38,947 nucleotides of DNA from Bacteroidales bacterium UBA1195 (GTDB lineage Bacteria > Bacteroidota > Bacteroidia > Bacteroidales > WCHB1-69): assembly GCA_002309855.1 (NCBI GenBank), contig DBYD01000068.1, forward strand, positions 1-38,947. The letters are read 5' to 3'. Made by a program: the position numbers and the translations under genes. Positions 15,460 through 24,505 of the stretch are shown here, one piece after another (position 1 is the first letter of the stretch; every line of letters starts with the position of its first letter). The notes beneath the pieces are model-generated. The model searched no databases. It worked only from the letters and a program-made list of their open reading frames with translations, and was not told where the DNA came from.

Positions 15460-16731
15460 ATGAATTATAGAAAGAGAATTGCGGATGGCGTTTTGCGGTC
15501 ATTGTTGGCTTCGTCGGGTGCGGTTTTGATTCAGGGACCCAAATGGTGCGGTAAGACCACTACGGCGGAACAGATGGCTGCCAGCAGCATTTACATGAAT
15601 GACCCCGAGGAGATGGAGGAAAATATAATGTTGGCGGCAACGGCGGCGAAAAGGCTATTGTCGGGGGCCACACCCCGGCTCATTGACGAGTGGCAGCTGG
15701 CCCCCCGTTTATGGGATGCTGTCAGGTTTGAGGTTGATCACAGAGAACAGCATGTGGGGCAGTTCATACTGACAGGTTCGGCTGTGCCGCCCGATACAAG
15801 TGCCCTGCATCATTCCGGTACCGGACGTTTCGCATGGTTGACAATGCGAACTATGTCGCTTTGGGAATCGGGGGATTCTGTTGGAGATGTCTCTTTAGGG
15901 GATTTGTTTGACGGCAGGGAGCCGGAAGGCGGCGGCAACAAAATGGAGTTGGAGCGTCTGGCCTACCTGATTTGCAGGGGCGGATGGCCTGCCGCATTGG
16001 ACATGGATGCCGAGGCTTCGCTACAGCAGGCGTTCAATTACGTTGAAGCGGTGGCGGAAAGGGACTTGTCAAGGGTGGACGGGGTTTCCCGTGACTCTGA
16101 AGCGGTAAAGCGGCTGTTGCGAAGCTATTCACGATACCAGGGCACGCAGGTTTCCATCAAGGCCATCTGTGATGACATCAAAGCCAATAGCGAAAGTATG
16201 AGTGAGGGGACGGTCTTGTCGTATCTGCATGCGCTTAACAAGATTTTTGTGGTGGAGGACATGGGGGCATGGAATCCCAATCTGCGCAGCCGGACCGCTA
16301 TCCGCACATCGGATACGCGCTACTTCACGGACCCCTCCATTGCGGTTGCCGCTTTAGGCATCGGGCCTGACGATCTGATGAATGACCTGCGCACCATGGG
16401 ACTTTTCTTTGAAACCATGGCTGTACGTGATCTTCGTGTATATGCCGAGGCGCTTCATGGCCGTGTGTATCATTACCGCGACAAAAACGGCTTGGAATGC
16501 GATGCCGTGATTCATTTGCGTAACGGCCAATATGGACTTGTTGAAATCAAGCTTGGAGGCGAGAAACTCATTTCCGAAGGTGCTGCCACGTTGCATTCGT
16601 TGGAAAAAATCATTGATACGGAGCGCATGAACGCTCCAGCTTTTAAGATGGTCTTGGTAGGTGTCGGCAGGTATGCCTACCGCCGTGACGACGGTGTCTG
16701 CGTGGTTCCGATCGGGTGTTTGAAGGAGTAG
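15460..16731 (+). CDS. AAA_14/DUF4143 ATPase with nuclease-fold C-terminus
   Basis: A 423-residue cytosolic P-loop ATPase. Walker A is GPKWCGKTT at 26-34 and Walker B is RLIDEWQLAP at 73-82, followed by the sensor strand QFILTGSA. The middle is a helical DUF4143-type region (TVLSYLHALNKIFVVEDM). The C-terminus carries a restriction-endonuclease-like signature, D348 followed by E362-I-K364 (LECDAVIHL, YGLVEIKLGG). ATPase and nuclease-fold domains in one chain are typical of the family, but its biological role is not known. The gene is alone, on the plus strand, between two three-unit 23-bp arrays. The ATG at 15460 is the first in frame and starts the conserved NYRKRIADG helix. Confidence 0.9.
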   Translation: MNYRKRIADGVLRSLLASSGAVLIQGPKWCGKTTTAEQMAASSIYMNDPEEMEENIMLAATAAKRLLSGATPRLIDEWQLAPRLWDAVRFEVDHREQHVGQFILTGSAVPPDTSALHHSGTGRFAWLTMRTMSLWESGDSVGDVSLGDLFDGREPEGGGNKMELERLAYLICRGGWPAALDMDAEASLQQAFNYVEAVAERDLSRVDGVSRDSEAVKRLLRSYSRYQGTQVSIKAICDDIKANSESMSEGTVLSYLHALNKIFVVEDMGAWNPNLRSRTAIRTSDTRYFTDPSIAVAALGIGPDDLMNDLRTMGLFFETMAVRDLRVYAEALHGRVYHYRDKNGLECDAVIHLRNGQYGLVEIKLGGEKLISEGAATLHSLEKIIDTERMNAPAFKMVLVGVGRYAYRRDDGVCVVPIGCLKE

Positions 16732-16772
16732 GAGTGTTCAATTGTTCCCTTTCATTTGACAAATATAATTTT

Positions 16773-16836
16773 GCGCCAAATTATACAACAAAAACGCGCC
16801 AAATTATACAACAATAACGCGCCAAATTATACAACG
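16773..16836. repeat. Downstream 23-bp-period array, three units
   Basis: Units beginning GCGCCAAATTATACAAC start at 16773, 16796 and 16819, exactly 23 bp apart. They are in the same orientation as the upstream array at 15351-15414. The array starts 42 bp after the ATPase stop. The third unit is the beginning of the right outer repeat. Confidence 0.93.
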
Positions 16837-16862
16837 GTGCAGCTAATGCGTTGTAATCAAAG
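16816..16862. repeat. Right outer repeat of the ATPase cassette
   Basis: The direct repeat of 15087-15132. Its inverted repeat is TACAACG (16830-16836) and CGTTGTA (16849-16855). Compared with the left copy, the outermost base of both arms has changed together (C-G pair to T-A), so the stem is kept. It covers the stop codon (16857-16859) of the DUF2461 gene on the minus strand. Confidence 0.85.
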
Positions 16863-17525
16863 CTCTTCCCGCGCGAAGGTGATGGCCCGGTTGGTGTAGT
16901 CTAAAAAGGGTTTGGTGGTTTGGAAGATGCCGGTCAGGCGTTCCACCAGCGCGGGGGCGGTCACAAAATGGTCATCAGGCGCCCACACCAGGCAGAAGTT
17001 CCTCAGTTTGTAAAACATCGCATCAGGGCCGTCTGCGGGGAATCCTGCGGGGACACGCCGGAGCGCCTCCGAAGTGTCGAGACACATCCTGCCATCAACG
17101 CCGGCCAGGATATTCCGGAAATCTCCTCCGCCATACATAATGTCCTCACGAAGAATTTTCAGGGCCCGTGGCGGGCAGCAATAGTTGCCTGCCGCCAGCA
17201 TGTGTCCGCTTTCCCGGGAACCGATCTGGAAATAATATCCGTTGTAACCGGATTTCTTGCCGCCCTTTGCAACGAACACACCCATCTGCGTCTTGTAGGG
17301 GCGTTTGTCCTTGCTGAATCGGACATCCCTGTAAATCCGCCAAGTGCAGTCCTTTGGGGAAAGGGGGCCTATGCTGTCATCAAATCTGCGGATAGCTGCA
17401 ACCAGCTCCACAGCAAGCTGTTCCATTTTGGCTTTGGCTTCCAGGTAGCGCTTTTTGTTCGCCTCAAACCAGGGCTTGTTGTTGTTTTCCGAAAGTTCCT
17501 GAAGAAATTGCAATACCTCTTTCAT
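16857..17525 (-). CDS. DUF2461 family protein
   Basis: A 222-residue cytosolic protein of the DUF2461 family (TIGR02453-like). Hallmarks are FLQELSENNNKPWFEANKKRY at the N-terminus, then WRIYRDVRFSKDKRPYKTQMGVFV and GYYFQIGSRESGHMLAAGNY in the middle. The function of the family is unknown. It is the last gene of the ABC transporter/partner-switch operon, 22 bp after the STAS gene. Its stop codon lies inside the right outer repeat of the neighbouring ATPase cassette. Confidence 0.9.
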   Translation of the reverse strand: MKEVLQFLQELSENNNKPWFEANKKRYLEAKAKMEQLAVELVAAIRRFDDSIGPLSPKDCTWRIYRDVRFSKDKRPYKTQMGVFVAKGGKKSGYNGYYFQIGSRESGHMLAAGNYCCPPRALKILREDIMYGGGDFRNILAGVDGRMCLDTSEALRRVPAGFPADGPDAMFYKLRNFCLVWAPDDHFVTAPALVERLTGIFQTTKPFLDYTNRAITFAREEL

Positions 17526-17547
17526 GGTGTGTCCGCTTCTTCACATT

Positions 17548-17847
17548 CTATTTGAGTTCGAGCAGGTTGTTGAAGCCTGTCAGTGTGAATACCTTGAGGA
17601 TGTCCTTGTTCATGCCGGTGGCGGAGACATGCAGTCCGCGCGGTTTGGCGGCCTTGAGGATCTGAAGTATGATCCGCAGTCCGCTTGAAGAGATGTACTC
17701 CAGCTTTTCGCAGTTCAACACTATGTTCTTGTCGGCGGTAAGGAGCGGCTGGATATCCTTCTCTGTCTTCTGTGCCGCGGCCGTGTCAAGGCTGCCTTCG
17801 AAGAAGGCCACGATTTCTCCATTCTGTTCTTTGATGGTGGTTGTCAT
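17548..17847 (-). CDS. STAS-domain anti-sigma factor antagonist
   Basis: A 99-residue single-domain STAS protein of the SpoIIAA/RsbV type. The phosphorylation motif is YISSSGLR at 51-58; by alignment with SpoIIAA S58, the predicted phosphorylated residue is S54. In a partner switch, the HATPase kinase next door would phosphorylate it and the SpoIIE phosphatase would reverse this. It lies 19 bp after the kinase gene. No sigma factor of the B/F type is known in Bacteroidota, so the downstream output is probably something else. Confidence 0.93.
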   Translation of the reverse strand: MTTTIKEQNGEIVAFFEGSLDTAAAQKTEKDIQPLLTADKNIVLNCEKLEYISSSGLRIILQILKAAKPRGLHVSATGMNKDILKVFTLTGFNNLLELK

Positions 17848-17866
17848 TATGATATTGTTTTTGGTT

Positions 17867-18280
17867 TTACATTTTGATGTTCTTTGTGAAGGTCAGTATG
17901 TTCTTTCCGTCGTCACGGCGGTAGGAGACCGTGTCCATAACCTGCCTGACCAGGAAGATGCCCAGTCCGCCGATGGAACGTTCCTCAACCGGCAGGCTTG
18001 TGTCGGGGTCGCTCTTTTGGGTGGGGTCGAATGGGGCGCCGCTGTCGATAATGTTGATGTCCAACAGATCGTCAGCCAATGAAACCTCAATCGTCACTTC
18101 GCCGGTCTCGCCCTGCGGATAGGCATATTCCATCACATTGACCACAGCCTCTTCAACTGCGAGATTGAGTTCCATCGTCAGTGAATGGTCCAGGCCGTTT
18201 TCCGTGGCGATGGTTTCGATGAAAGGTGCCAGCAGGCTCGCCTCCTGTACGTTGTTGTGTAGTGTGAGAGTGTATGGCAT
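17867..18280 (-). CDS. RsbW-like HATPase serine kinase
   Basis: A 137-residue GHKL-fold kinase of the anti-sigma-factor type. The ATP-binding boxes are intact: the N box ELNLAVEEAVVNVMEYA with E44 and N48, the G1 box IDSGAPFD with D79, and the G2 box SIGGLGIFLVRQ at 102-112. It should bind and phosphorylate the STAS protein encoded downstream. It starts 2 bp after the SpoIIE gene stop. Because these proteins usually also hold a target such as a sigma factor, the partner here is an open question. Confidence 0.93.
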   Translation of the reverse strand: MPYTLTLHNNVQEASLLAPFIETIATENGLDHSLTMELNLAVEEAVVNVMEYAYPQGETGEVTIEVSLADDLLDINIIDSGAPFDPTQKSDPDTSLPVEERSIGGLGIFLVRQVMDTVSYRRDDGKNILTFTKNIKM

Positions 18281-18282
18281 GG

Positions 18283-20055
18283 CTATTGGTGTTTGTTGAA
18301 TTTGATGGCGAGCATGGTGAGGTCGTCGCTCTGCTCGGTGCCGGCTTCAAAGTTATGTATAACCTCTGACATGTGGTCGATGAGGGTTCGTGGCGTGGCG
18401 GAGCCCATCTTTTCCAGTTCGGCGAGCATGCGCTCTTCTCCATACTGTCCGTGGTCTATGTTTTGCGCCTCGGTGAGGCCGTCGGTATAATTGAATATGA
18501 TGGTGTCAGAATCCACATGGGTCTCCTGCCGGGTGTAGTCCCATCCGGACATAATGCCGAGAGGTATGTTGGCGTCCATTTCAAGTACAGTGGTTTTCGG
18601 ACCTATGAGTATCGGAGGGCAGTGTCCGGCGTTGCTGTAGCTGAAGTCTCCGGTCTTAAAGTCGAGCGAACCGATGAAGAATGTGACGAAGAGCGAGTTC
18701 TCGTTCATTTCAGACATGGCGTCATTCATGCGTCTCATTATCTCGTCGGGTTTGTCGGTCTGGTAGGAGACGGTGCGGAAGAGGCTTCGGGTTACAGCCA
18801 TCATCAGTGAGGCGGGGACACCTTTGCCGCTCACATCGCCCACACAGAAGAGCAGCCGTCCGTTGTTGACATTGAAGTCATAGAGGTCGCCGCCCACCTC
18901 CTTGGCGGGCACCAGCGAACCGTAGATGGTCACCTCGTCGCAGTCGGGGTAGGGCGGGAAAGTCTTGGGAAGCATACCCATCTGAATGTTCCGGGCAATC
19001 TTAAGTTCGCTTCCGATGCGCTCCTTCTCGGCGCTCACTTCGCTCAATTTCCTCATTCCGCGCAGGGTGCGCCACATGATGAATCCAAGGAACAGCAGGC
19101 CTATAAGCATGGTGAACATAAGCATCCGGCTCACATGGTGCAGTCCTCGATATATCTCCTTTTCAGGGAAGACGAGACACATTGACCAGCCTGTGCTGCC
19201 GCCGACCGGGCTGTAGAAAAGCTGGTACTTTTCGCCTTGGTATTCCACCTCGGCGTCACCCTGTCTGCCCTCCAGTATGTTGCGGTTGATTCGCTTCGAC
19301 GTGGTGTCATTATAGGCGCTGGAGGCTTCGTCAAGGGTGAAACGCATCGCCATGGAGCTGTCCGGACACACAATCATCCGTCCTGCATGTGAAAACAGAT
19401 ATGTTATGACGGCCTCTTTCTGCTCAAAAAGGTCGCTGAGCCAGTCGAGCGTGACATCTGCACCGAAGAGGGCGACTTTGCGTCCTGAGGTGTCGCACAG
19501 CGGAATGGTGTAGGTGCATACAATCCCTTCCGAACCGCTGCTGTCGATGTAGGGTTCGGTCCAGAGCCCGTGGTCGGAGGCAAGGCCGTCTGTGTACCAT
19601 GGCATCTCGAAATAGTTGTGCGTGGCCGAGCCTATCTGTTTGTCAACAAGTGAATCGCCACCACGAAACATATAAGGCTCATACCAGTGGCCCTTGTCAG
19701 GAAAATATTCGGGCTGGAAGGCAATTGCGCAACCCACAAGGTCGGGGCTGGTCGCCATGATGCGCCGCAGGACGGGATACACCGAATCAGGATGTGCCAT
19801 CGACTTTTCCAGCTCCCATTGCATGTTGGCCACCGATGTCTCGACACGGGTCACCATCTGCAGTATCTCCAGGTTCTTGACCTTCATCTCGGAGACGGCT
19901 CTCTGGCGCACCTCGTTCCGGATGCCGTCGCGGGAGAAATAGTACTGTACCGCGCTGCACACCTGCAGCAGGACAGCCGCCGTAACCAGCACCAGCACGC
20001 CTCCTATGGCCTGCATCTTACGCCATGTCCTGTTGATCGGATTGTCTGTCTTCAT
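18283..20055 (-). CDS. Membrane sensor SpoIIE/PP2C serine phosphatase
   Basis: A 590-residue inner-membrane protein. The first membrane helix is at about 15-37. Residues 40-305 form a periplasmic Cache-like sensor (WYEPYMFRGG, WYTDGLASDHGLWTEPYID), and the second helix is at 311-331. A short coiled linker (EKERIGSELKIARNIQMGMLP) joins the RsbU-type phosphatase at about 365-590. The metal-binding aspartates are present: D390 and D393 in VGGDLYDF, D407 in VGDVSGKG, D525 in YTDGLTEA, and D577/D578 near the end. It probably senses a small ligand outside the inner membrane and dephosphorylates the STAS protein. It overlaps the ABC ATPase gene by ATGA, so the two are translationally coupled. Confidence 0.94.
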   Translation of the reverse strand: MKTDNPINRTWRKMQAIGGVLVLVTAAVLLQVCSAVQYYFSRDGIRNEVRQRAVSEMKVKNLEILQMVTRVETSVANMQWELEKSMAHPDSVYPVLRRIMATSPDLVGCAIAFQPEYFPDKGHWYEPYMFRGGDSLVDKQIGSATHNYFEMPWYTDGLASDHGLWTEPYIDSSGSEGIVCTYTIPLCDTSGRKVALFGADVTLDWLSDLFEQKEAVITYLFSHAGRMIVCPDSSMAMRFTLDEASSAYNDTTSKRINRNILEGRQGDAEVEYQGEKYQLFYSPVGGSTGWSMCLVFPEKEIYRGLHHVSRMLMFTMLIGLLFLGFIMWRTLRGMRKLSEVSAEKERIGSELKIARNIQMGMLPKTFPPYPDCDEVTIYGSLVPAKEVGGDLYDFNVNNGRLLFCVGDVSGKGVPASLMMAVTRSLFRTVSYQTDKPDEIMRRMNDAMSEMNENSLFVTFFIGSLDFKTGDFSYSNAGHCPPILIGPKTTVLEMDANIPLGIMSGWDYTRQETHVDSDTIIFNYTDGLTEAQNIDHGQYGEERMLAELEKMGSATPRTLIDHMSEVIHNFEAGTEQSDDLTMLAIKFNKHQ

Positions 20056-21098
20056 ATCTCAAATATAGTTTTCACACCATCCGGTGTCTGTTCTGTTTTC
20101 GCACTTTTGCTCATTCCACGGATAATCATCACCGCCAGTTCGTCGGCATCGGGGTTGTCCAGTGCCGACACTTCGGCACCACGCTGTAGCACCGTCACGG
20201 TTGTCTCCTGCTTCAGGTCGCTGTGGCTCACCTCTATGTGTACGGTGTTCCGATAATCCGATATGAGTGTGAGCATCTCGTCCACCACGTGGGTCACTTC
20301 GCCCATCTTCTCCGCAATGGAGCATCGTATGCAGAACCGTTTGATTTGCGACCTCATGTCATAGAAGTCGAAGTCGCCGCTGCTGATGTCAAACTCAAGA
20401 CGGCGTATCCTCTGCACGAAGGCACGGGTCTGCGGCATGCGCGGATTTTCAAAGATCTGTTCGGGCGAACCCTCTTCCAGCAGGCATCCCTCATGCATGA
20501 AGAGGATGCGGCCTGCCACGCCGCTGGCGAACCTCATCTCATGGGTGACGATGACCATTGTCATTCCCTCCTGCGCCAACGAGCCTACCACCCCCTGGAC
20601 TTCGTCCACCATCGTTGGGTCAAGCGATGAGGTCGGCTCGTCCATAAGCAGCACATCGGGTTTCATTGCCAATGTTCGGGCGATGGCCGCACGCTGCTGC
20701 TGCCCGCCCGATAGCGTTGACGGCATGCGTCCGGCATGTTCGGCCATCCCGACACGGCGCAACACCGACATGGCAAGATTCTCTGCTTCCTCCCGGCTCA
20801 TTCCCAAAAGTTTTATCGGTGCCAGCGTCACATTTTCGAGTACCGGAAGATGGGCGAAGAGGTTGAATTTTTGGAACACCATGCCGATTCTTATCCCGGA
20901 AGCCCTCTTTATTTCACCTCCGGAGGGATTCTCCAGACCAGCCATGCAGCGCAGCAGCATGCTCTTTCCGGCACCCGAAGGCCCGATGATACCGACCACC
21001 TCGCCCTTTGAAACGTGGAAACTGACCCCTTTCAATGCGTCAACCCTGCAATTGTCGGAATCCAAAAAGTTTTTTGAAAGGTTGGTTACGGTGATCAT
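20052..21098 (-). CDS. Amino-acid ABC transporter ATPase with C-terminal extra domain
   Basis: A 348-residue GlnQ/HisP-type ATPase. The ATG at 21098 is chosen because it overlaps the permease stop (ATGA) and begins the conserved MITVTNLSKNF. Walker A is GPSGAGKS at 39-46, the Q-loop is Q76, the signature LSGGQQQR is at 129-136, Walker B ends at D153-E154, and the H-loop is H186. Normal family length is about 240. Residues 236-348 are an extra domain whose order of elements resembles an HATPase anti-sigma domain: EMLTLISDY in place of an N box, VTVLQRGAEV in place of G1, and ADELAVMIIRG in place of G2. The ATP-binding Asn and Asp are missing. That reading is inference. The same operon encodes a full partner-switch module. 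Confidence 0.9.
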   Translation of the reverse strand: MITVTNLSKNFLDSDNCRVDALKGVSFHVSKGEVVGIIGPSGAGKSMLLRCMAGLENPSGGEIKRASGIRIGMVFQKFNLFAHLPVLENVTLAPIKLLGMSREEAENLAMSVLRRVGMAEHAGRMPSTLSGGQQQRAAIARTLAMKPDVLLMDEPTSSLDPTMVDEVQGVVGSLAQEGMTMVIVTHEMRFASGVAGRILFMHEGCLLEEGSPEQIFENPRMPQTRAFVQRIRRLEFDISSGDFDFYDMRSQIKRFCIRCSIAEKMGEVTHVVDEMLTLISDYRNTVHIEVSHSDLKQETTVTVLQRGAEVSALDNPDADELAVMIIRGMSKSAKTEQTPDGVKTIFEI

Positions 21099-21724
21099 AC
21101 GGCTGACATTTTTAAAAGAACAAAGTCCAGCAGCTTGTTCAGCAGCCATGCCAGCAGAAAGTATATGAGCGTGGCGGCCAGCAGGGGCAGCAGGTCGTTG
21201 CCCGTGCCGCTACGGATGGCCTGGGCCGCAAGTGTAAGGTCCTGTATGGCCACGTATCCCACGATGGAGGTTCCCTTCACGATGGAGACTGCATGGAACT
21301 TGTAGGCCGGCATTCCGATGCGCAAGGCCTGCGGCAGCACGATGTGGCGCATCGCCTGCCTGCGGGAAAATCCCAACATCAGACCGGCCTCCAGCTGGCC
21401 GCGCCCCACAGCGTCGATGGACGATTGCAGGATGGAGGCGACAAAGTTGGAAAAAACCAGCCCCAGTGCTATCGAGGCGGCCAGTATCGGAAAGCGGCCG
21501 CCGAGCAGCAGATAGAATACGACAAGCAGGAGGACCACCAGCGGTGTGCCGCGCACCACCACTTTCCACCATTGGGCGGCCTTCCGCACCCAGCCGCGAG
21601 GGCTTTGCGAAAGCCTGTAAACGCCCCAACCGACAAGCGTGCCTATCGCCAGCGCCAGCGCCGAAATGGCTATTGTTGCTACCAAGCCTTTGACTATCAA
21701 CCAAACACACTCGTTTATGGCCAT
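21095..21724 (-). CDS. Amino-acid ABC transporter permease
   Basis: A 209-residue inner-membrane permease of the HisMQ/GlnP family with about five hydrophobic segments. The EAA loop that contacts the ATPase is clear: EAGLMLGFSRRQAMRHIVLPQALR. The frame is open up to 21844, but a -7 element at 21773-21780 places transcription start near 21766, so ATG at 21724 (MAINECVWLIVKG) is the likely start. It is the first gene of the operon. No substrate-binding protein, either separate or fused, is encoded nearby, so the binding subunit must be elsewhere or absent. Confidence 0.9.
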   Translation of the reverse strand: MAINECVWLIVKGLVATIAISALALAIGTLVGWGVYRLSQSPRGWVRKAAQWWKVVVRGTPLVVLLLVVFYLLLGGRFPILAASIALGLVFSNFVASILQSSIDAVGRGQLEAGLMLGFSRRQAMRHIVLPQALRIGMPAYKFHAVSIVKGTSIVGYVAIQDLTLAAQAIRSGTGNDLLPLLAATLIYFLLAWLLNKLLDFVLLKMSAV

Positions 21725-21772
21725 GGTTACAATTCTGATGTCATGTATGCAATCAAATACAAATAAAAAATG

Positions 21773-21780
21773 CAAAGATA
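21773..21780 (-). promoter_or_regulatory. Candidate -7 element (TATCTTTG) of the ABC/partner-switch operon
   Basis: On the minus strand this reads TATCTTTG. It lies 48 nt before the ATG at 21724 and decides the permease start. It is divergent from the element at 21888-21895. Confidence 0.6.
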
Positions 21781-21887
21781 CAAAAAAATCTGTTATATGT
21801 CGTTTTAAAAATGATGTGGTGGCAGAATTAATTTCCGCCATCATTTATTTTTATTTTACGAAGCTCTCCTCATATTGATATTTTTGC

Positions 21888-21895
21888 TACTTTTG
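21888..21895 (+). promoter_or_regulatory. Candidate -7 element (TACTTTTG)
   Basis: TACTTTTG fits TAnnTTTG, 27 nt before the ATG at 21923 of the barrel protein gene. Confidence 0.55.
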
Positions 21896-21922
21896 CAAAA
21901 TTATAAATTAAACTATTCGCAC

Positions 21923-22561
21923 ATGAGGAAAATCAGATTTTTTATGCTGGCGGCTGCCATGTTTGCCGCATCCGCGATGAACGCGCAGAGCAGTTTCTCC
22001 GTCCGTTTCGGCGGACTTATGGTTTTGGGTGATCTGGCGGAATCCCAGACCATCACTTCATTTATGGACAATACCAGGGCCGGTAACGCCGCCGCTTACG
22101 GTGCCTTCTTAGGTTTCCAGTTCACCCAGGGGATTGGTGACGGCGGATTGGGTGTTTTCGTCAGCGCCGATGCGCTCTGGACCCCTTCCAATCAGGAAAT
22201 ACGCAAGATGTATGACGAGCACAGCTGGACAAAACCTCAGTTCATAAACATTCCTGTGCTGGCGGGTGTTCATTACCACATGCCGGCGGTGACTGTCTCC
22301 CCATATTTTGAGGTCGGAGCCGGTGTCAATTTCTTCATGAAGACCCCGGAAGGCGTTTCCGGCAACCTCAGGGAATATGACATGACCGAATCCTTTGCGG
22401 TGATGGGCGGCCTCGGGGTGATGTTCAACGATGTGTTCAGCATCGGGGTGCATTACCTGCTGCCCGGCATCGATGGAGTTAAAATCAGCACCAAGGATGT
22501 GGATGCCGATTATGACGTGAAAACCAGTATGCTTGCGCTGCGTTTGGGCTTCCATTTCTAA
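21923..22561 (+). CDS. Outer-membrane beta-barrel protein
   Basis: A 212-residue protein. ATG at 21923 begins a clean signal peptide (MRKIRFFMLAAAMFAASAMNAQ); the open frame upstream lies in the promoter. The mature protein has alternating strands and glycine-rich turns and ends in LALRLGFHF, with the terminal aromatic residue typical of outer-membrane barrels (OMP_b-brl type). It is monocistronic, with its own promoter and the terminator at 22586-22622. Confidence 0.85.
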   Translation: MRKIRFFMLAAAMFAASAMNAQSSFSVRFGGLMVLGDLAESQTITSFMDNTRAGNAAAYGAFLGFQFTQGIGDGGLGVFVSADALWTPSNQEIRKMYDEHSWTKPQFINIPVLAGVHYHMPAVTVSPYFEVGAGVNFFMKTPEGVSGNLREYDMTESFAVMGGLGVMFNDVFSIGVHYLLPGIDGVKISTKDVDADYDVKTSMLALRLGFHF

Positions 22562-22585
22562 CGCACTGTCACAGTAACCGTTCAG

Positions 22586-22622
22586 CCGTCCTTCTTTTCT
22601 TTTGGAAAGAAGGGCGGTTTTT
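22586..22622 (+). terminator. Rho-independent terminator
   Basis: A 12-bp stem (22586-22597 with 22606-22617, one G-U pair) with an 8-nt loop is followed by five T residues. It closes the barrel gene that stops at 22561. Confidence 0.9.
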
Positions 22623-22665
22623 GTATACTAATTTATTTTTTTTCGCGTTATGCAGTACAAATCGA

Positions 22666-24504
<1,839 letters not shown>

Positions 24505-24505
24505 T

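Larger units (their letters stand above)
15087..16862. mobile_element. Candidate repeat-bounded ATPase cassette
   Basis: A 1.78-kb segment with a direct repeat at each end, iterated 23-bp units inside each end and a single gene, an AAA_14/DUF4143 ATPase. It exactly fills the space between two convergent genes: the left repeat begins 3 bp after one stop codon, and the right repeat covers the other stop codon. There is no transposase or integrase, and no short target duplication outside the repeats was found. Calling it mobile is inference; it may equally be a fixed locus with its own recognition sites. Confidence 0.35.

Noticed and set aside
15351..16836. The 23-bp-period arrays as CRISPR arrays
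   Set aside because: The non-conserved part of each period is only about 5-7 bp, far too short for a spacer, there are three units on each side, and no cas gene is present.
21725..21844. A longer start for the permease gene at 21844
   Set aside because: The added 40 residues are low-complexity and cover a TATCTTTG promoter element at 21773-21780; the first conserved segment begins at ATG 21724.
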